Shown: piece by piece, positions 1-8,635 of the stretch | How positions within the stretch are numbered: position 1 is the first letter of the stretch | Layout of the letters: every line of letters starts with the position of its first letter | Source of the DNA: Azorhizobium oxalatiphilum | GTDB lineage: Bacteria; Pseudomonadota; Alphaproteobacteria; Rhizobiales; Xanthobacteraceae | NCBI RefSeq assembly: GCF_014635325.1 | Contig: NZ_BMCT01000001.1 | Span: 959,743 to 1,023,742 of the forward strand | Length of the DNA stretch: 64,000 bases | Direction: 5' to 3' | The notes under the pieces: model-generated | What the model saw: only the letters and a program-made list of their open reading frames with translations | Databases searched by the model: none | Told to the model about the DNA's origin: nothing | Program-made: the position numbers and the translations under genes

Positions 1-145
1 AGCCGCCGGGCTGGTTCATGCGGGAGAGCGTGACCATGCCGGAGAGGGCGATGTCCTGCTCCGCCAGCGCCGTGCCCATGGCTTTCAGGGCGCCCCATCC
101 GCCCGCCGGGCTGTGATAGGGGCGGATGGTTTTTGCGATGCCCAT
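1..145 (-). CDS. FdhF/YdeP-family molybdopterin oxidoreductase, N-terminal fragment
   Basis: Only the first 48 codons are inside the window; the gene continues past the left edge. The start begins M-G-I-A-K and contains the segment HSPAGGWGALKA, which matches the opening of YdeP/CbbBc-type molybdopterin oxidoreductases (formate-dehydrogenase-like, function often unassigned). An AGGAGG lies 6 bases before the ATG. The AraC-type gene ends 35 bases upstream on the same strand, so the two could be co-transcribed. The Fe-S and Mo-cofactor residues lie outside the window and cannot be checked. Confidence 0.75.
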   Translation of the reverse strand, partial: MGIAKTIRPYHSPAGGWGALKAMGTALAEQDIALSGMVTLSRMNQPGG

Positions 146-180
146 CGGGGCCTCCTGTGGCGCTTGTGTCGAAGGACGGA

Positions 181-900
181 TCAGGCGGCGCGCAGGCCGT
201 TGGCGCAGCGCCAGCGGTGCGGGGTCTCGCCCACGAAGCGGCGGAACACCGTGGTGAAGTGCGCCTGCGTCTGGAAGCCGGCGTCGAGGGCGATCTGAAC
301 CAGGCTGTCGCGGGTCTCGCACATCAGCTTCTGCGCGCATTCGATGCGCCGGCGCAGCAGGAATTCATGCGGGCGCAGGCCGGTGGCGATGCGGAACTGG
401 GCGGCGAAATGCATGCGGCTGAGGCCGGCGGCGGCGGCCATGCCGGCGAGCGTCACGCTCTCGGCGAGGTTCTCGTCCATATAGGCGACCACGCGCTTCA
501 GGCGCCACTTGGGCAGGCTGGACATGGTGCGCACGCGGGGCGAGGTGGCTTCCGGCGCGACCAGCTCGGGTGCGTTGCCGGCCGACTGGCGCAGGCCGAG
601 CACGCGGGTGACGATGGCAAGGCGCAGGGCATCGGCATAGAGGCCGCCGAAGCCGCTCTCGTTGCGCTCGGCGACGCTCAGCGCCTGCTTCAGATCCAGG
701 ATCACCTGATCCTGCGCAGCGGCATCGCGGCTGGAGAAGGCGGCGGGCGCATCCATGCCGGGCGCCGGAATGGCGATCTCCAGCCCCATGGCGTCGAGCC
801 GCACCCGCAGGGTGCCATTGGCATCGGGCGCGGCCTCGGGGAAGGGCAGGCCGGCGGGACGGGAGATGGCGGGCGAGGCGGGGATCACGTCGAGATACAT
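181..900 (-). CDS. AraC/XylS-family transcriptional regulator
   Basis: A 239-aa protein. The last 100 residues form the paired helix-turn-helix DNA-binding domain of the AraC family: first helix pair around LAESVTLAGMAAAAG, then LVQIALDAGFQTQAHFTTVFRR and the signature end GETPHRWR. The N-terminal 130 residues are short and have no recognisable cupin ligand domain, so the inducer is unknown. GAGGAG precedes the start. It lies directly upstream of the oxidoreductase fragment on the same strand, which is the most likely local target, but that is inference from position only. Confidence 0.9.
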   Translation of the reverse strand: MYLDVIPASPAISRPAGLPFPEAAPDANGTLRVRLDAMGLEIAIPAPGMDAPAAFSSRDAAAQDQVILDLKQALSVAERNESGFGGLYADALRLAIVTRVLGLRQSAGNAPELVAPEATSPRVRTMSSLPKWRLKRVVAYMDENLAESVTLAGMAAAAGLSRMHFAAQFRIATGLRPHEFLLRRRIECAQKLMCETRDSLVQIALDAGFQTQAHFTTVFRRFVGETPHRWRCANGLRAA

Positions 901-1338
901 GGCTGGCTCCTCGATTGGAAAGATTGGGCCGATGTCATGCGCGCGGAGACTTGCCCGTTACTTCGGGAAGGGGGCGAACCCGCACTGGATGGTCTGTTCT
1001 GTTTCAGGAAGAGGGTGAAAAGTATTCCGCCTCTCCATGATGAACAGAATAAGCTGCGGGCCGGCCGGAACAACGCTACGTGGGTCTAGGCGTGGCGGTT
1101 CTAGGTTTGGGCGGGCCATACTTGAGTATGGTTGGCTGGATTGATTGGGGAGGTGCAGGCGGATTCACATGTGCCGATGGAGAATGACCGGACGGTCAAG
1201 GCGATGTCCTCTCCACGCGTCGTGGCCGACATCGGAAACATCCGGCTTTGGGATCAAGTCCGGGGATGACGATGCCCTTGGGGTAATCCGTCGATCAAAA
1301 GACCATCAATCGGGCGTGAACGACGCTCTCGCCCGCTC
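901..1338. other. Intergenic region, 438 bp, with a repeat remnant
   Basis: No convincing gene. Around 1224-1275 it carries the palindromic core CGGAAACATCCG followed by GGGATCAAGTCCGGGGATGACG. Both are parts of the composite repeats seen intact elsewhere in the window (20143, 24161, 44428, 52492). The rest presumably holds the promoter of the AraC gene; no clear promoter boxes were identified. Confidence 0.6.
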
Positions 1339-2928
1339 TCAGTAGCGCGGGCTGATGGGGCCCTGCGGGGCCTTGCCCAGAAAAGCCACGACCAGCATGC
1401 CGGCGATGGCCGCCCAGAAGCTGATCTGGAAGCCGTCCACATAGGCCAGCACATTGGCCTCGCGCGCCACGGTGGCGGCAAGCCCCGCCATGCCGCGGGC
1501 GGTGGCGAGGCCGGTCGAATCGCTGTGCCCCGCATAGTGCGCCGCGAAGCCGGAGAGGGCCTGCATCACCGTGCCCGAATGGGCGGAGACATGCAGGCCC
1601 AGCAGATAGGAATGCAGCTGCTCGCGATGGCGCAGCCAGGTGCTCATCAGGCTGAGGCCGATCTCCGCTCCGCCGAGGCGCAGCACCTGCACATAGGCGG
1701 CCATGGCGGTGGCCTGCTTCGGGTCCGCGTTCGAGAGGATGTAGACCACCGTGGCGAGGAAGGTGAAGCCCTGTCCCACCGCTTGCACCAGCAGCACGGG
1801 CATGAAGCTCCAGGGCGACCACTCATGGGTGAGGTGCGTGCCCATCCGCCCGGCGATGGCGAAGGCGGCAAAGCCGATGAGCATGGTCAGGCGCGCGTCG
1901 AAGCGGCGGATCATCAGCACCGCCAGCGGCACCACGAGGATCTGCGGCCCCACCGTTCCCAGCAGGATGGGCCAGCCGGTCTCCTCCGGCCGCAGGCCGA
2001 TGACCGCAACGAGGAAATTGGGCACCAGATAGCTGTTGGAGAGGCTTGCCACCGTGAAGCAGAGGATGACGCAGAAGGCGAGCAGAAGGTTGCGCGAGGC
2101 GATAACGCGATGGCTCGCCCACGGATGGCGCACCAGCATCTCGTTGAGGGAGAAGCACGCCAGCAGTACCACGCCGGTGCCGAGCAGGCTGACGATGAGG
2201 CCGGATTGCGCCCAGTCCAGCCGGTTGCCCTGGTCGAGCCCGGTATAGATGAGCGCCCATGCGGTGCCGAACAGCACCATGCCGCCCCAGTCCGCACGCG
2301 CCAGCATGTCGCGGTCGGTGCTGTCGCGGGGCGTGCCCAGCGTCACCAGAAGGCCGATGAGGGGGGCGAGGAAGATGTCCTGCCAATAGACCCACTGCCA
2401 GCCGAAATGCGCCTCGTAGAAGCCCACCAGCGCCACCCCCGCGCTCTGGGAGAGCGCGAGGCGCAGGGCATAGATGGCAAGCGCCGGCACCCACCAGCTG
2501 ATGGGCAGGTTGCGCAGGATGATCATGATGGTGGCGGGAATGAACACGCCCAGCAGCAGCCCGCGCACCGCGTGCAGCGCCAGCAGGGCCGGGAAGTCGC
2601 TCACATGCGGAATGGCGAGCGAGATGAAGGCATAGACGAGGCTCGGCCAGAACAGCACCCGGCGCACGCCGAAGGTGGCGGCGAGCCAGGCCACCGCGGG
2701 TGCGACGAGGATCTGCGGTGCGGTGGCGATGGTGGAGAGCCACGCGCCCTGATCGAAGGAAAGGCCGAAAGCGCCGCGCAGGTCCGGCAAGGCGATGGAG
2801 AACAGGCGGGTGTCGAAGCCCACCAGAAACGAGCCGAACAGCACCGCCGCCACCGCGAACACCGGCTGCGGCGGCAGGATCGCGCAGGCGGACCAGAACG
2901 AACGCTTGGTGCCGGCAAGCTCGGTCAT
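1339..2928 (-). CDS. MFS drug efflux transporter, EmrB/QacA (DHA2) type
   Basis: A 529-aa integral membrane protein with hydrophobic segments over almost its whole length, consistent with a 14-helix DHA2 transporter. The N-terminal helix pair carries GFDTRLFSIALPDL, the position of the usual DxT(I/V)VNVALP motif, and the loop ATFGVRR corresponds to MFS motif A. The start ATG follows GGGGGGAGAG. It lies 21 bp downstream of the HlyD-type adaptor gene, so the pair forms an EmrAB-like tripartite pump that would need an outer-membrane channel encoded elsewhere. The substrate cannot be deduced. Confidence 0.88.
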   Translation of the reverse strand: MTELAGTKRSFWSACAILPPQPVFAVAAVLFGSFLVGFDTRLFSIALPDLRGAFGLSFDQGAWLSTIATAPQILVAPAVAWLAATFGVRRVLFWPSLVYAFISLAIPHVSDFPALLALHAVRGLLLGVFIPATIMIILRNLPISWWVPALAIYALRLALSQSAGVALVGFYEAHFGWQWVYWQDIFLAPLIGLLVTLGTPRDSTDRDMLARADWGGMVLFGTAWALIYTGLDQGNRLDWAQSGLIVSLLGTGVVLLACFSLNEMLVRHPWASHRVIASRNLLLAFCVILCFTVASLSNSYLVPNFLVAVIGLRPEETGWPILLGTVGPQILVVPLAVLMIRRFDARLTMLIGFAAFAIAGRMGTHLTHEWSPWSFMPVLLVQAVGQGFTFLATVVYILSNADPKQATAMAAYVQVLRLGGAEIGLSLMSTWLRHREQLHSYLLGLHVSAHSGTVMQALSGFAAHYAGHSDSTGLATARGMAGLAATVAREANVLAYVDGFQISFWAAIAGMLVVAFLGKAPQGPISPRY

Positions 2929-2949
2929 CTCTCCCCCCTGCGCGGGCGC

Positions 2950-4131
2950 TCAGTTGGCGGTGGTGGCGACGGCGGGCGTGTCGACCCGGCCGAAGATGTT
3001 CCGGTCGTCGCCTTCGCCCACATGGATGCGCGTTTCCACGGACATGCCGGCGCGCAGGCGCTGGGTCAGCGGCTGGCCGGGATCGACCGCGATGCGCACG
3101 GGGATGCGCTGTACCACCTTGGTGAAGTTACCCGTGGCATTGTCCGGCGGCAGCAGTGCGAACACCGCGCCGCTGGCCGGGGCGACGCGCGCCACATGGC
3201 CGTGCAGCACCTCGCCGGGGAACGTATCCACAGTCATGTCCACCGCCTGTCCGGGGACCACATGGGTGAGCTGCGTCTCCTTGTAATTGGCCATCACATA
3301 GACGTTGGGAACGGGCACCACGGAAATGAGGCTGGTGCCAACGTTCACATAGTCCGCCGCCTGCACGAGGCGGGTGCTCACCTGCCCGTCGAAGGGGGCG
3401 TTGACGGTGGTGTAGCCGAGCTTCAGGCGGGCGGTCTCAAGGTTGGCCTGCGCCGCCTCCACATTGGCGGCAAGGGTGCCTTCCTGTCCCGCGAGCACGG
3501 CGAGCTGGCGCTTCTGCGCCTCGATGGCGGCGGCCGCCTGCCGCACGTCCGCATCCGCCTTGCCCTGCGCGGCGGTGGCCTGCTGGAGCTTCTGCACCGT
3601 GCCGGCGATGCCGCCATTCACCAGTGCCTGCTGGCGGTCGAATTCCTGCTTCGCCTGCACCTGCGCGGCCTGCACGGCGGCAAGCTGTGCTTCGGCCTCC
3701 GAGACGACGGCCTGTTGCAGATTCTGCTGGTTCTTCAGATTGGCGAGGGCCGCCTGCGCAGCGGCGACGGCGGCCTGGGCGGCGTCGGCGGCGGCCTTGT
3801 AATCGGCGGGGTCGATCTCCACCAGCGGCTGGCCGGCCTTCACCTGCTGATAGTCGTTCACCAGCATTTTCAGCACATTGCCGCTCACGCGGGCGCTCAG
3901 CGTCGAGACATCGGCGCGCACATAGGCGTCGTCCGTATATTGCTGGGTCTGGGCGGCCACCCACTGGTCCCAGCGCGCATCCGTGAAGGCCAGCATGCCC
4001 AGCGCGGTGACGATGGCGGCGGCCGGCAGCAGCAGACGGCGCAGGCTGGCCGCACCCGACACCGCCGGGGGGGCGGTGGGGGCAGGGGGCGCCAGCGCGG
4101 CCGGCGGGGGCAGTTCGGTCACGATGCTCAT
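2950..4131 (-). CDS. HlyD/EmrA-family membrane fusion protein
   Basis: A 393-aa periplasmic adaptor. A Pro/Ala-rich cytoplasmic N-terminus is followed by one membrane anchor (about residues 28-45), a first half-lipoyl segment (VSGNVLKMLVNDYQ), a long Ala/Gln-rich coiled-coil hairpin (about 110-230), the second lipoyl half (APFDGQVSTRLVQ) and a beta-barrel domain. This order is typical of EmrA. GGAGG stands 5 bases before the ATG. It couples the MFS gene immediately downstream to the outer membrane. A second MFS gene ends 55 bp upstream, so all three may be one transcript. Confidence 0.92.
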   Translation of the reverse strand: MSIVTELPPPAALAPPAPTAPPAVSGAASLRRLLLPAAAIVTALGMLAFTDARWDQWVAAQTQQYTDDAYVRADVSTLSARVSGNVLKMLVNDYQQVKAGQPLVEIDPADYKAAADAAQAAVAAAQAALANLKNQQNLQQAVVSEAEAQLAAVQAAQVQAKQEFDRQQALVNGGIAGTVQKLQQATAAQGKADADVRQAAAAIEAQKRQLAVLAGQEGTLAANVEAAQANLETARLKLGYTTVNAPFDGQVSTRLVQAADYVNVGTSLISVVPVPNVYVMANYKETQLTHVVPGQAVDMTVDTFPGEVLHGHVARVAPASGAVFALLPPDNATGNFTKVVQRIPVRIAVDPGQPLTQRLRAGMSVETRIHVGEGDDRNIFGRVDTPAVATTAN

Positions 4132-4186
4132 GGGGACCTCCGGCGCGGATCGAAAGGGGGCCTTGGTTCGCGGCTGCTCAGGGATG

Positions 4187-5398
4187 TCACGGCTTGCGGA
4201 CGAGGATCGTGCCGGGCCTGCGGCCCATCACATGGCTATGGAGCTGGAGGGCCATGGCGATGGCGGCAAAGGCGATGCCCAGCGTGCACACCAGCATCCA
4301 GCCATCCTGCGCGAAGGCGAGGGTGGCGAGCGCCGAGCCCGCCGCGCCGCCGAGGAACATGGCGCCCATGAGCACGGTGTTGAGCCTGGCGCGGGCGGCG
4401 GGGCGCAGGGCGAAGACGATGTGCTGGTTGGAGACCAGCGCCGTCTGCATGCCGAAATCCAGCAGCACCACGCCCACCACGAGGCCGGGCAGGGCGCCCC
4501 AGATGCCGAACACGAACCAGGAGACGAGCGTGGCGGCAGCGCCCAGCATCACCGCCTGCTTGGCGCCATGCCGGTCCGCGAAGCGCCCGGCCAGCGGTGC
4601 CGCGAGGATGCCCACGGCGCCCACGAGGCCGAACAGCCCGGCCACATCCGCCCCCAGCCCGAAGCGGGGTTCGGCGAGGCGGAAGGCGAGGATGGTCCAG
4701 AACACGGTGAAGGCGGCGAACAGCAGGGCCTGCGTCAGCGCGGCGAGCCGCAGCTCGGGAAATTCGCCCCACAGTTCCACGATGGAGTGCAGCAGGCGGC
4801 CATAGCTCATGGTGGCCTCCGGCGGGCTGTGCGGCAGCACCAGCGCCATCACCCCGCCGGCCACAAGCGCCATGGGCACCGCCAGCCAGAACATCTCGCG
4901 CCAGCCCCAGTGCGTGGCGACGAAGCCGGACAGCGTGCGGGAGAGCAGGATGCCGGTGAGCACGCCGGCCACCACCATGCCGACCGTGGCGCCTCGCCGC
5001 TCGGGCGCGGCGAGATGGGCGGCCAGCGGCACGATCTGTTGCGCCACCGTGGAGGCGAGCCCGACAGCAAAGGAGGCCAGCACGATGAGCGCCGCGCTGG
5101 GCGCGAGTGCCGCCAGCACGAGGGCGGCGGCCAGCGCCACGAACTGCGCCACGATGAGGCGCCGCCGCTCCACCAGATCGCCCAGCGGCACCAGCAGGAA
5201 CAGGCCGAGCGCATAACCGAGCTGGGTGGCGGTCGGCAGCGTGGCGGTGAGGCGGCCGGGCAGATCCTGCTCGATCACCGCCAGCATGGGCTGGTTGTAA
5301 TAGATGTTGGCGACCGCGATGCCGGCGGCGGCGGCCAGAGTGAAGGTGCCGACGCGCCCGATCCCGGTCTGGCTGGACGTCATGTGCTGCGTGGTCAT
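4187..5398 (-). CDS. MFS transporter, DHA1/AraJ-like
   Basis: A 403-aa, 12-helix MFS protein. The opening is conserved: [19 protein letters not shown], a motif of YfcJ/AraJ-like sugar or drug exporters, followed by the motif-A loop GDLVERRRL. The chosen start is the second ATG after GGAGG (about 7 bases); a longer reading frame upstream would run into the dsbA-like gene and has no membrane character. It heads a probable operon with the HlyD and EmrB-like genes. Two unrelated MFS pumps in one operon is unusual, but their substrates are unknown. Confidence 0.85.
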   Translation of the reverse strand: MTTQHMTSSQTGIGRVGTFTLAAAAGIAVANIYYNQPMLAVIEQDLPGRLTATLPTATQLGYALGLFLLVPLGDLVERRRLIVAQFVALAAALVLAALAPSAALIVLASFAVGLASTVAQQIVPLAAHLAAPERRGATVGMVVAGVLTGILLSRTLSGFVATHWGWREMFWLAVPMALVAGGVMALVLPHSPPEATMSYGRLLHSIVELWGEFPELRLAALTQALLFAAFTVFWTILAFRLAEPRFGLGADVAGLFGLVGAVGILAAPLAGRFADRHGAKQAVMLGAAATLVSWFVFGIWGALPGLVVGVVLLDFGMQTALVSNQHIVFALRPAARARLNTVLMGAMFLGGAAGSALATLAFAQDGWMLVCTLGIAFAAIAMALQLHSHVMGRRPGTILVRKP

Positions 5399-5615
5399 GT
5401 CTGCCTCCATCGCGCCGTCCGCCACGGGGCCGCGCTTGAAACGCCCGGCCTGATGCCGGACGGTAGTGATCGAGTGCTCCGCAAAGGGGCGGAAGGGACG
5501 CCCGGGCATCTGCTTAGGAGGACGGATGCCCGGGCGCTGCGACGGGGGCGCTGCGCCGGGACCTGCGGGGATTTCCGGCGCCCGTGCCCCCGCGCAAGGG
5601 GATGCGCGGCGTCCG

Positions 5616-6155
5616 TCAGGAGGCCGCGTGCGCGGCGCTGGCGACCGCTTCCAGCACGGTGACGAGGCTTTCCACATCACGCGGGCCGTCATAGCGCTGG
5701 CCGTTGATGAACAGGCTCGGCGTTCCGTTCACGCCGCTGCGTACGCCGCCCGAGAAATCCGCCTCGATCTTGGCGTCGTAGCGGCCCGCGAAGGCGGCTT
5801 CGAGCGCCGCCGCGTCGAGGCCGAGGCGTGCGCCATAGTCCATGAGGCTGAAATTGCCGAGCGCATCCTGATGTTCGTACAGCAGGTCATGTGCTTCCCA
5901 GAAGCGGCCGGCGGCGGCCGCAGCCTCGGCGAGTTCCGCCGCGCGCACCGCATGGGGATGCATCTGGCTGAGCGGGAAGTTGCGGAACACGAAGCGCAGC
6001 TTGTCGCCCATCAGGCGCTGCACCTCTTTCAGGACCGGATAGGTCTCGCCGCAATAGGGGCATTCATAATCGCCATATTCGACCAGCGTGACCGGAGCAT
6101 TGGCCGGCCCCTGAACGTGATCGGACGGGCCGACGGCGGGGGTGAGGCGGCTCAT
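5616..6155 (-). CDS. DsbA-family thioredoxin-fold oxidoreductase
   Basis: A 179-aa thioredoxin-fold protein with the active-site pair CPYC (Cys34-Cys37) after the beta strand TLVEYGDYE, an inserted helical domain, and the cis-Pro loop [12 protein letters not shown] near the end. This is the DsbA/Na+/H+ antiporter NhaA-associated type. There is no signal peptide, so it is probably cytoplasmic. Its ATG overlaps the stop of the peroxiredoxin gene by 4 bases (ATGA), implying translational coupling; it may reduce or partner that peroxiredoxin. Confidence 0.9.
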   Translation of the reverse strand: MSRLTPAVGPSDHVQGPANAPVTLVEYGDYECPYCGETYPVLKEVQRLMGDKLRFVFRNFPLSQMHPHAVRAAELAEAAAAAGRFWEAHDLLYEHQDALGNFSLMDYGARLGLDAAALEAAFAGRYDAKIEADFSGGVRSGVNGTPSLFINGQRYDGPRDVESLVTVLEAVASAAHAAS

Positions 6156-6688
6156 GACAGGGCTCCGGAAGCGGGTTCGGCATGCGGGGTGGCGAAGGCG
6201 TCGAGCGCATCGAGGATGCCGTCGGCGCCGGGGTTGAGGCCCACCGGCGAGACGTGGCTCCAGCGGATCACGCCGGTGCCGTCGATGACGAACAAAGCGC
6301 GGGCCGAGGTGCCCTCATGGTCGCGATAGACGCCGTAGCGGCGGGCCACCTCGCCCTTGGGCTGGAAGTCCGCCAGCAGGGGGAAATGCAGCTTGCGATC
6401 CTGCGCGAAGGCGGCATGGCACCACACGCCATCGGTGGAGATGCCCACGAGCTGCGCGCCATAGCGATGAAACTCGGGCAGGATCTGGTTGTAGAGCGCC
6501 ATCTGGTCGCCGCAGACCGGGCTCCAGTCGGCGGGATAGAAGGCGAGGATCACCGGCTGGCCGGAGAGATCGGACAGCGACAGCTGCTGGTCCGGGGTTG
6601 CCGGCAGGGTGAAGTCCGGCGCGCGCACGCCGGCCGCGAGGGCGGTCTCCGGTTCCGTGACGGGCAGGTTGGGCTGAAGGCTCGACAT
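6152..6688 (-). CDS. Peroxiredoxin, AhpC/TSA family
   Basis: A 178-aa thiol peroxidase. It has the thioredoxin-like start FTLPATPDQQLSLSDLSGQPVILAFYPADWSPVCGDQ, quoted here only for position; the peroxidatic cysteine lies in SPVCGDQ, where most family members have T-x-x-C. A second Cys (DGVWCHAAF) could resolve the disulfide. The start is placed at the ATG preceded by AGGAGA; the frame extends 7 codons further upstream. It is coupled to the DsbA-like gene by a 4-base overlap and sits just after the dps terminator. Confidence 0.9.
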   Translation of the reverse strand: MSSLQPNLPVTEPETALAAGVRAPDFTLPATPDQQLSLSDLSGQPVILAFYPADWSPVCGDQMALYNQILPEFHRYGAQLVGISTDGVWCHAAFAQDRKLHFPLLADFQPKGEVARRYGVYRDHEGTSARALFVIDGTGVIRWSHVSPVGLNPGADGILDALDAFATPHAEPASGALS

Positions 6689-6713
6689 CGCAGGTCTCCT
6701 GTCAGGCATTCCA

Positions 6714-6757
6714 GAAAAAAAGAGCCGGGCGGTGCGGGGGAGGAAACACCGCCCGGC
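6714..6757 (-). terminator. Intrinsic terminator downstream of dps
   Basis: Reading the minus strand, GCCGGGCGGTG pairs with CACCGCCCGGC (11-bp stem at 6724-6734 and 6747-6757), followed by CTC and eight T. This is a strong rho-independent terminator. It lies between dps and the peroxiredoxin start, leaving only about 25 bp before that ATG. Confidence 0.85.
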
Positions 6758-6783
6758 AGGGGCTCACGGGCAGCTGGAGGGAC

Positions 6784-7293
6784 TCAGCGGCGGGTGGCCT
6801 CGTAAAGGAACCAGGCGCGGCGTTCGGCCTCGTCGATCCACACTTCGATCAGGCTGGTGGTGGCCACGTCGTTATGCTCCTCGCAGACGGCGTGGGCGGC
6901 GCGCAGCTCGGAGATGAGCAGGCGATTATCTTCAGCCAGCTCGGCCAGCATGTCCTGCGCGGTGACGAACTCAGCATCATTGTCGGCGATGCGCTGGAGG
7001 CGCTGGATATGGCCGATGGAGCGCAGCGTGGTGCCGCCGATCTTGCGGGCGCGCTCGGCGATGTCGTCGGTCATGGCGAAGATCTGGTCGCCCTGCTCGT
7101 CCAGCATCAGGTGATAGTCGCGGAAATGCGGGCCGGACATGTGCCAGTGGAAGTTCTTGGTCTTCAGATAGAGCGCGAACACATCCGCCAGCACGCGGTT
7201 GAGGGCGGCGGCGATGTCGCGGGTGGCGTCCGCGCCGAGGTCCGTGGGGGTGCGGAGGGGCGCGATCTGGCGCGCCTGAACAGCCGTGGTCAT
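6784..7293 (-). CDS. dps: Dps-family DNA-protecting ferritin-like protein
   Basis: A 169-aa four-helix Dps protein. The ferroxidase-site ligands are visible: His in KNFHWHMSGPHFRDYH and Asp/Glu in HLMLDEQGDQIFAMTDDIAER. Dps dodecamers oxidise Fe(II) with peroxide and shield DNA in stress or stationary phase. The start is the ATG at 7293; a longer in-frame extension upstream looks non-coding. Its neighbours (peroxiredoxin, DsbA-like) make an oxidative-stress block, although a strong terminator separates dps from them. Confidence 0.92.
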   Translation of the reverse strand: MTTAVQARQIAPLRTPTDLGADATRDIAAALNRVLADVFALYLKTKNFHWHMSGPHFRDYHLMLDEQGDQIFAMTDDIAERARKIGGTTLRSIGHIQRLQRIADNDAEFVTAQDMLAELAEDNRLLISELRAAHAVCEEHNDVATTSLIEVWIDEAERRAWFLYEATRR

Positions 7294-7678
7294 GATGGCA
7301 AATCCGTTTCTGAAACCCGTTGGTCCGACACGGCCCGGCCGATCCGCGCCGGAACGGTGTGTCCCGTGGCGCTGCGTCCGTCGTGTCCTGCCCTCAAAAG
7401 CTAGGCGGGGGAGGGGCTTGCCGAAATCGGCCACAGGGTTCGCGGTGGCATACCTTGGTGTGAGGAAGCTGAACGCGGGGATCACCCGGTGCATCGGTTC
7501 CCCTGCGTAATGAGTGGCGTTTCAGGGATGTTCACCGGGAAAGCGAAATTTTGTGCTGCGCTGCACAATGTCGCGTCTTGCCTGCCGGCGGCGCGTGGGC
7601 GTATGGCATGGGCCAGATGACGGCCCGGGCGGCGCCCTTCGCGCAGCGCCCCGCCGTCCGCCCCATCGAGCCATACCC
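7294..7678. other. Divergent intergenic region, 385 bp
   Basis: The region between dps and the bestrophin-like gene. It must hold both promoters. The ORF that opens at 7514 in frame with the channel gene lacks hydrophobic or family-like sequence before 7679, so I treat it as untranslated. I see no repeat or RNA gene here. Confidence 0.5.
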
Positions 7679-8614
7679 ATGATCGTCCGCGAGAAGCCCG
7701 GCGTCCTTTCCCTGTTCCTCGTCGTCAGCCGCAACGGCGGCTCCATGCTGCCGCGCATCTATCCGCAGATCCTGCTGGTGATGGCGCTGTCCGGCCTCAT
7801 CGTGCTGGGCCACCGCCATGCGCCGCAGTGGGTTCCCTCGGTCAACAGCGGGCCGTTTTCCCTGATCGGCATCGCACTGTCCATCTTCCTCGGCTTCCGC
7901 AACAGCGCCTGCTACGAGCGCTGGTGGGAGGCCCGCAAGCTGTGGGGCGAGCTGGTCATCGCCTGCCGCGTACTCGCCCGCCAGACCCTGCTGCTGGATG
8001 GCCGGGGCGAGGGCCGGGGCGAGCAGGCGCGGGTGGATGTGGTCACGCTGTCCATCGCCTTCGTGCGCGCGCTGGTGCTGCATCTGCGGCCCGGCGGCGG
8101 CGTGGAGCAGGTGCTGGAGCGCCTGCCGGAGGCGGCGCGGGAGGGCTATGCGCGCAGCAACAACCCGCCCTTCTTCATCCTGCGTCTGATCGGCAGCCGG
8201 ATGGTGGAGGCCCGGCGCGAGGGCCTGCTCAGCGACATCGAGTTCTCGATGATCGACGGCACAGTAGGGCATATGGGGGCCGTTCTGGCCTCCTGCGAGC
8301 GCATCCGCAACACGCCGGTGCCCTTCGCCTATTCCCTGCTCCTGCACCGCACGGCGCACATCTTCTGCTTCATGCTGCCGTTCGGCTTCGCCGACCAGAT
8401 CGGCTGGCTGGCGCCGATCGCGTCGGGCATCGTCGCCTACACCTTCTTCGGCCTGGATACGCTAGGGGACGAGCTGGAGGAGCCGTTCGGGGAGTCACCG
8501 AACGATTTGCCCATCGGCGCCATCGCCGAGACCATCACCATCAATCTGCGCGAGGCGCTGGGCGAGACCGACCTGCCGCCGCTTCCGCAGCCGGTGGACT
8601 ATGTGCTGATGTGA
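7679..8614 (+). CDS. Bestrophin-family (UPF0187/YneE-like) membrane channel protein
   Basis: A 311-aa protein starting MIVREKPG. Family hallmarks are SLIGIALSIFLGFRNSACYERWWEARKLWGEL (pore-helix region, roughly residues 62-93), the second half PFAYSLLLHRTAHIFC, and the acidic DTLGDELEEPFG. The last corresponds to the bestrophin aspartate cluster that binds calcium in animal homologues. Bacterial members form pentameric ion channels, some of them sodium-selective. The Shine-Dalgarno is weak. It is convergent with the diguanylate cyclase gene, 21 bp away. Confidence 0.88.
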   Translation: MIVREKPGVLSLFLVVSRNGGSMLPRIYPQILLVMALSGLIVLGHRHAPQWVPSVNSGPFSLIGIALSIFLGFRNSACYERWWEARKLWGELVIACRVLARQTLLLDGRGEGRGEQARVDVVTLSIAFVRALVLHLRPGGGVEQVLERLPEAAREGYARSNNPPFFILRLIGSRMVEARREGLLSDIEFSMIDGTVGHMGAVLASCERIRNTPVPFAYSLLLHRTAHIFCFMLPFGFADQIGWLAPIASGIVAYTFFGLDTLGDELEEPFGESPNDLPIGAIAETITINLREALGETDLPPLPQPVDYVLM

Positions 8615-8635
8615 GCCGGGAGGCGGTGCCCCGCC

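Noticed and set aside
1525-4371. A 948-codon open frame on the plus strand opposite the efflux genes
   Set aside because: It is antisense to two well-supported transporter genes and consists of Gln/His/Gly/Arg-rich shadow sequence typical of high-G+C DNA.
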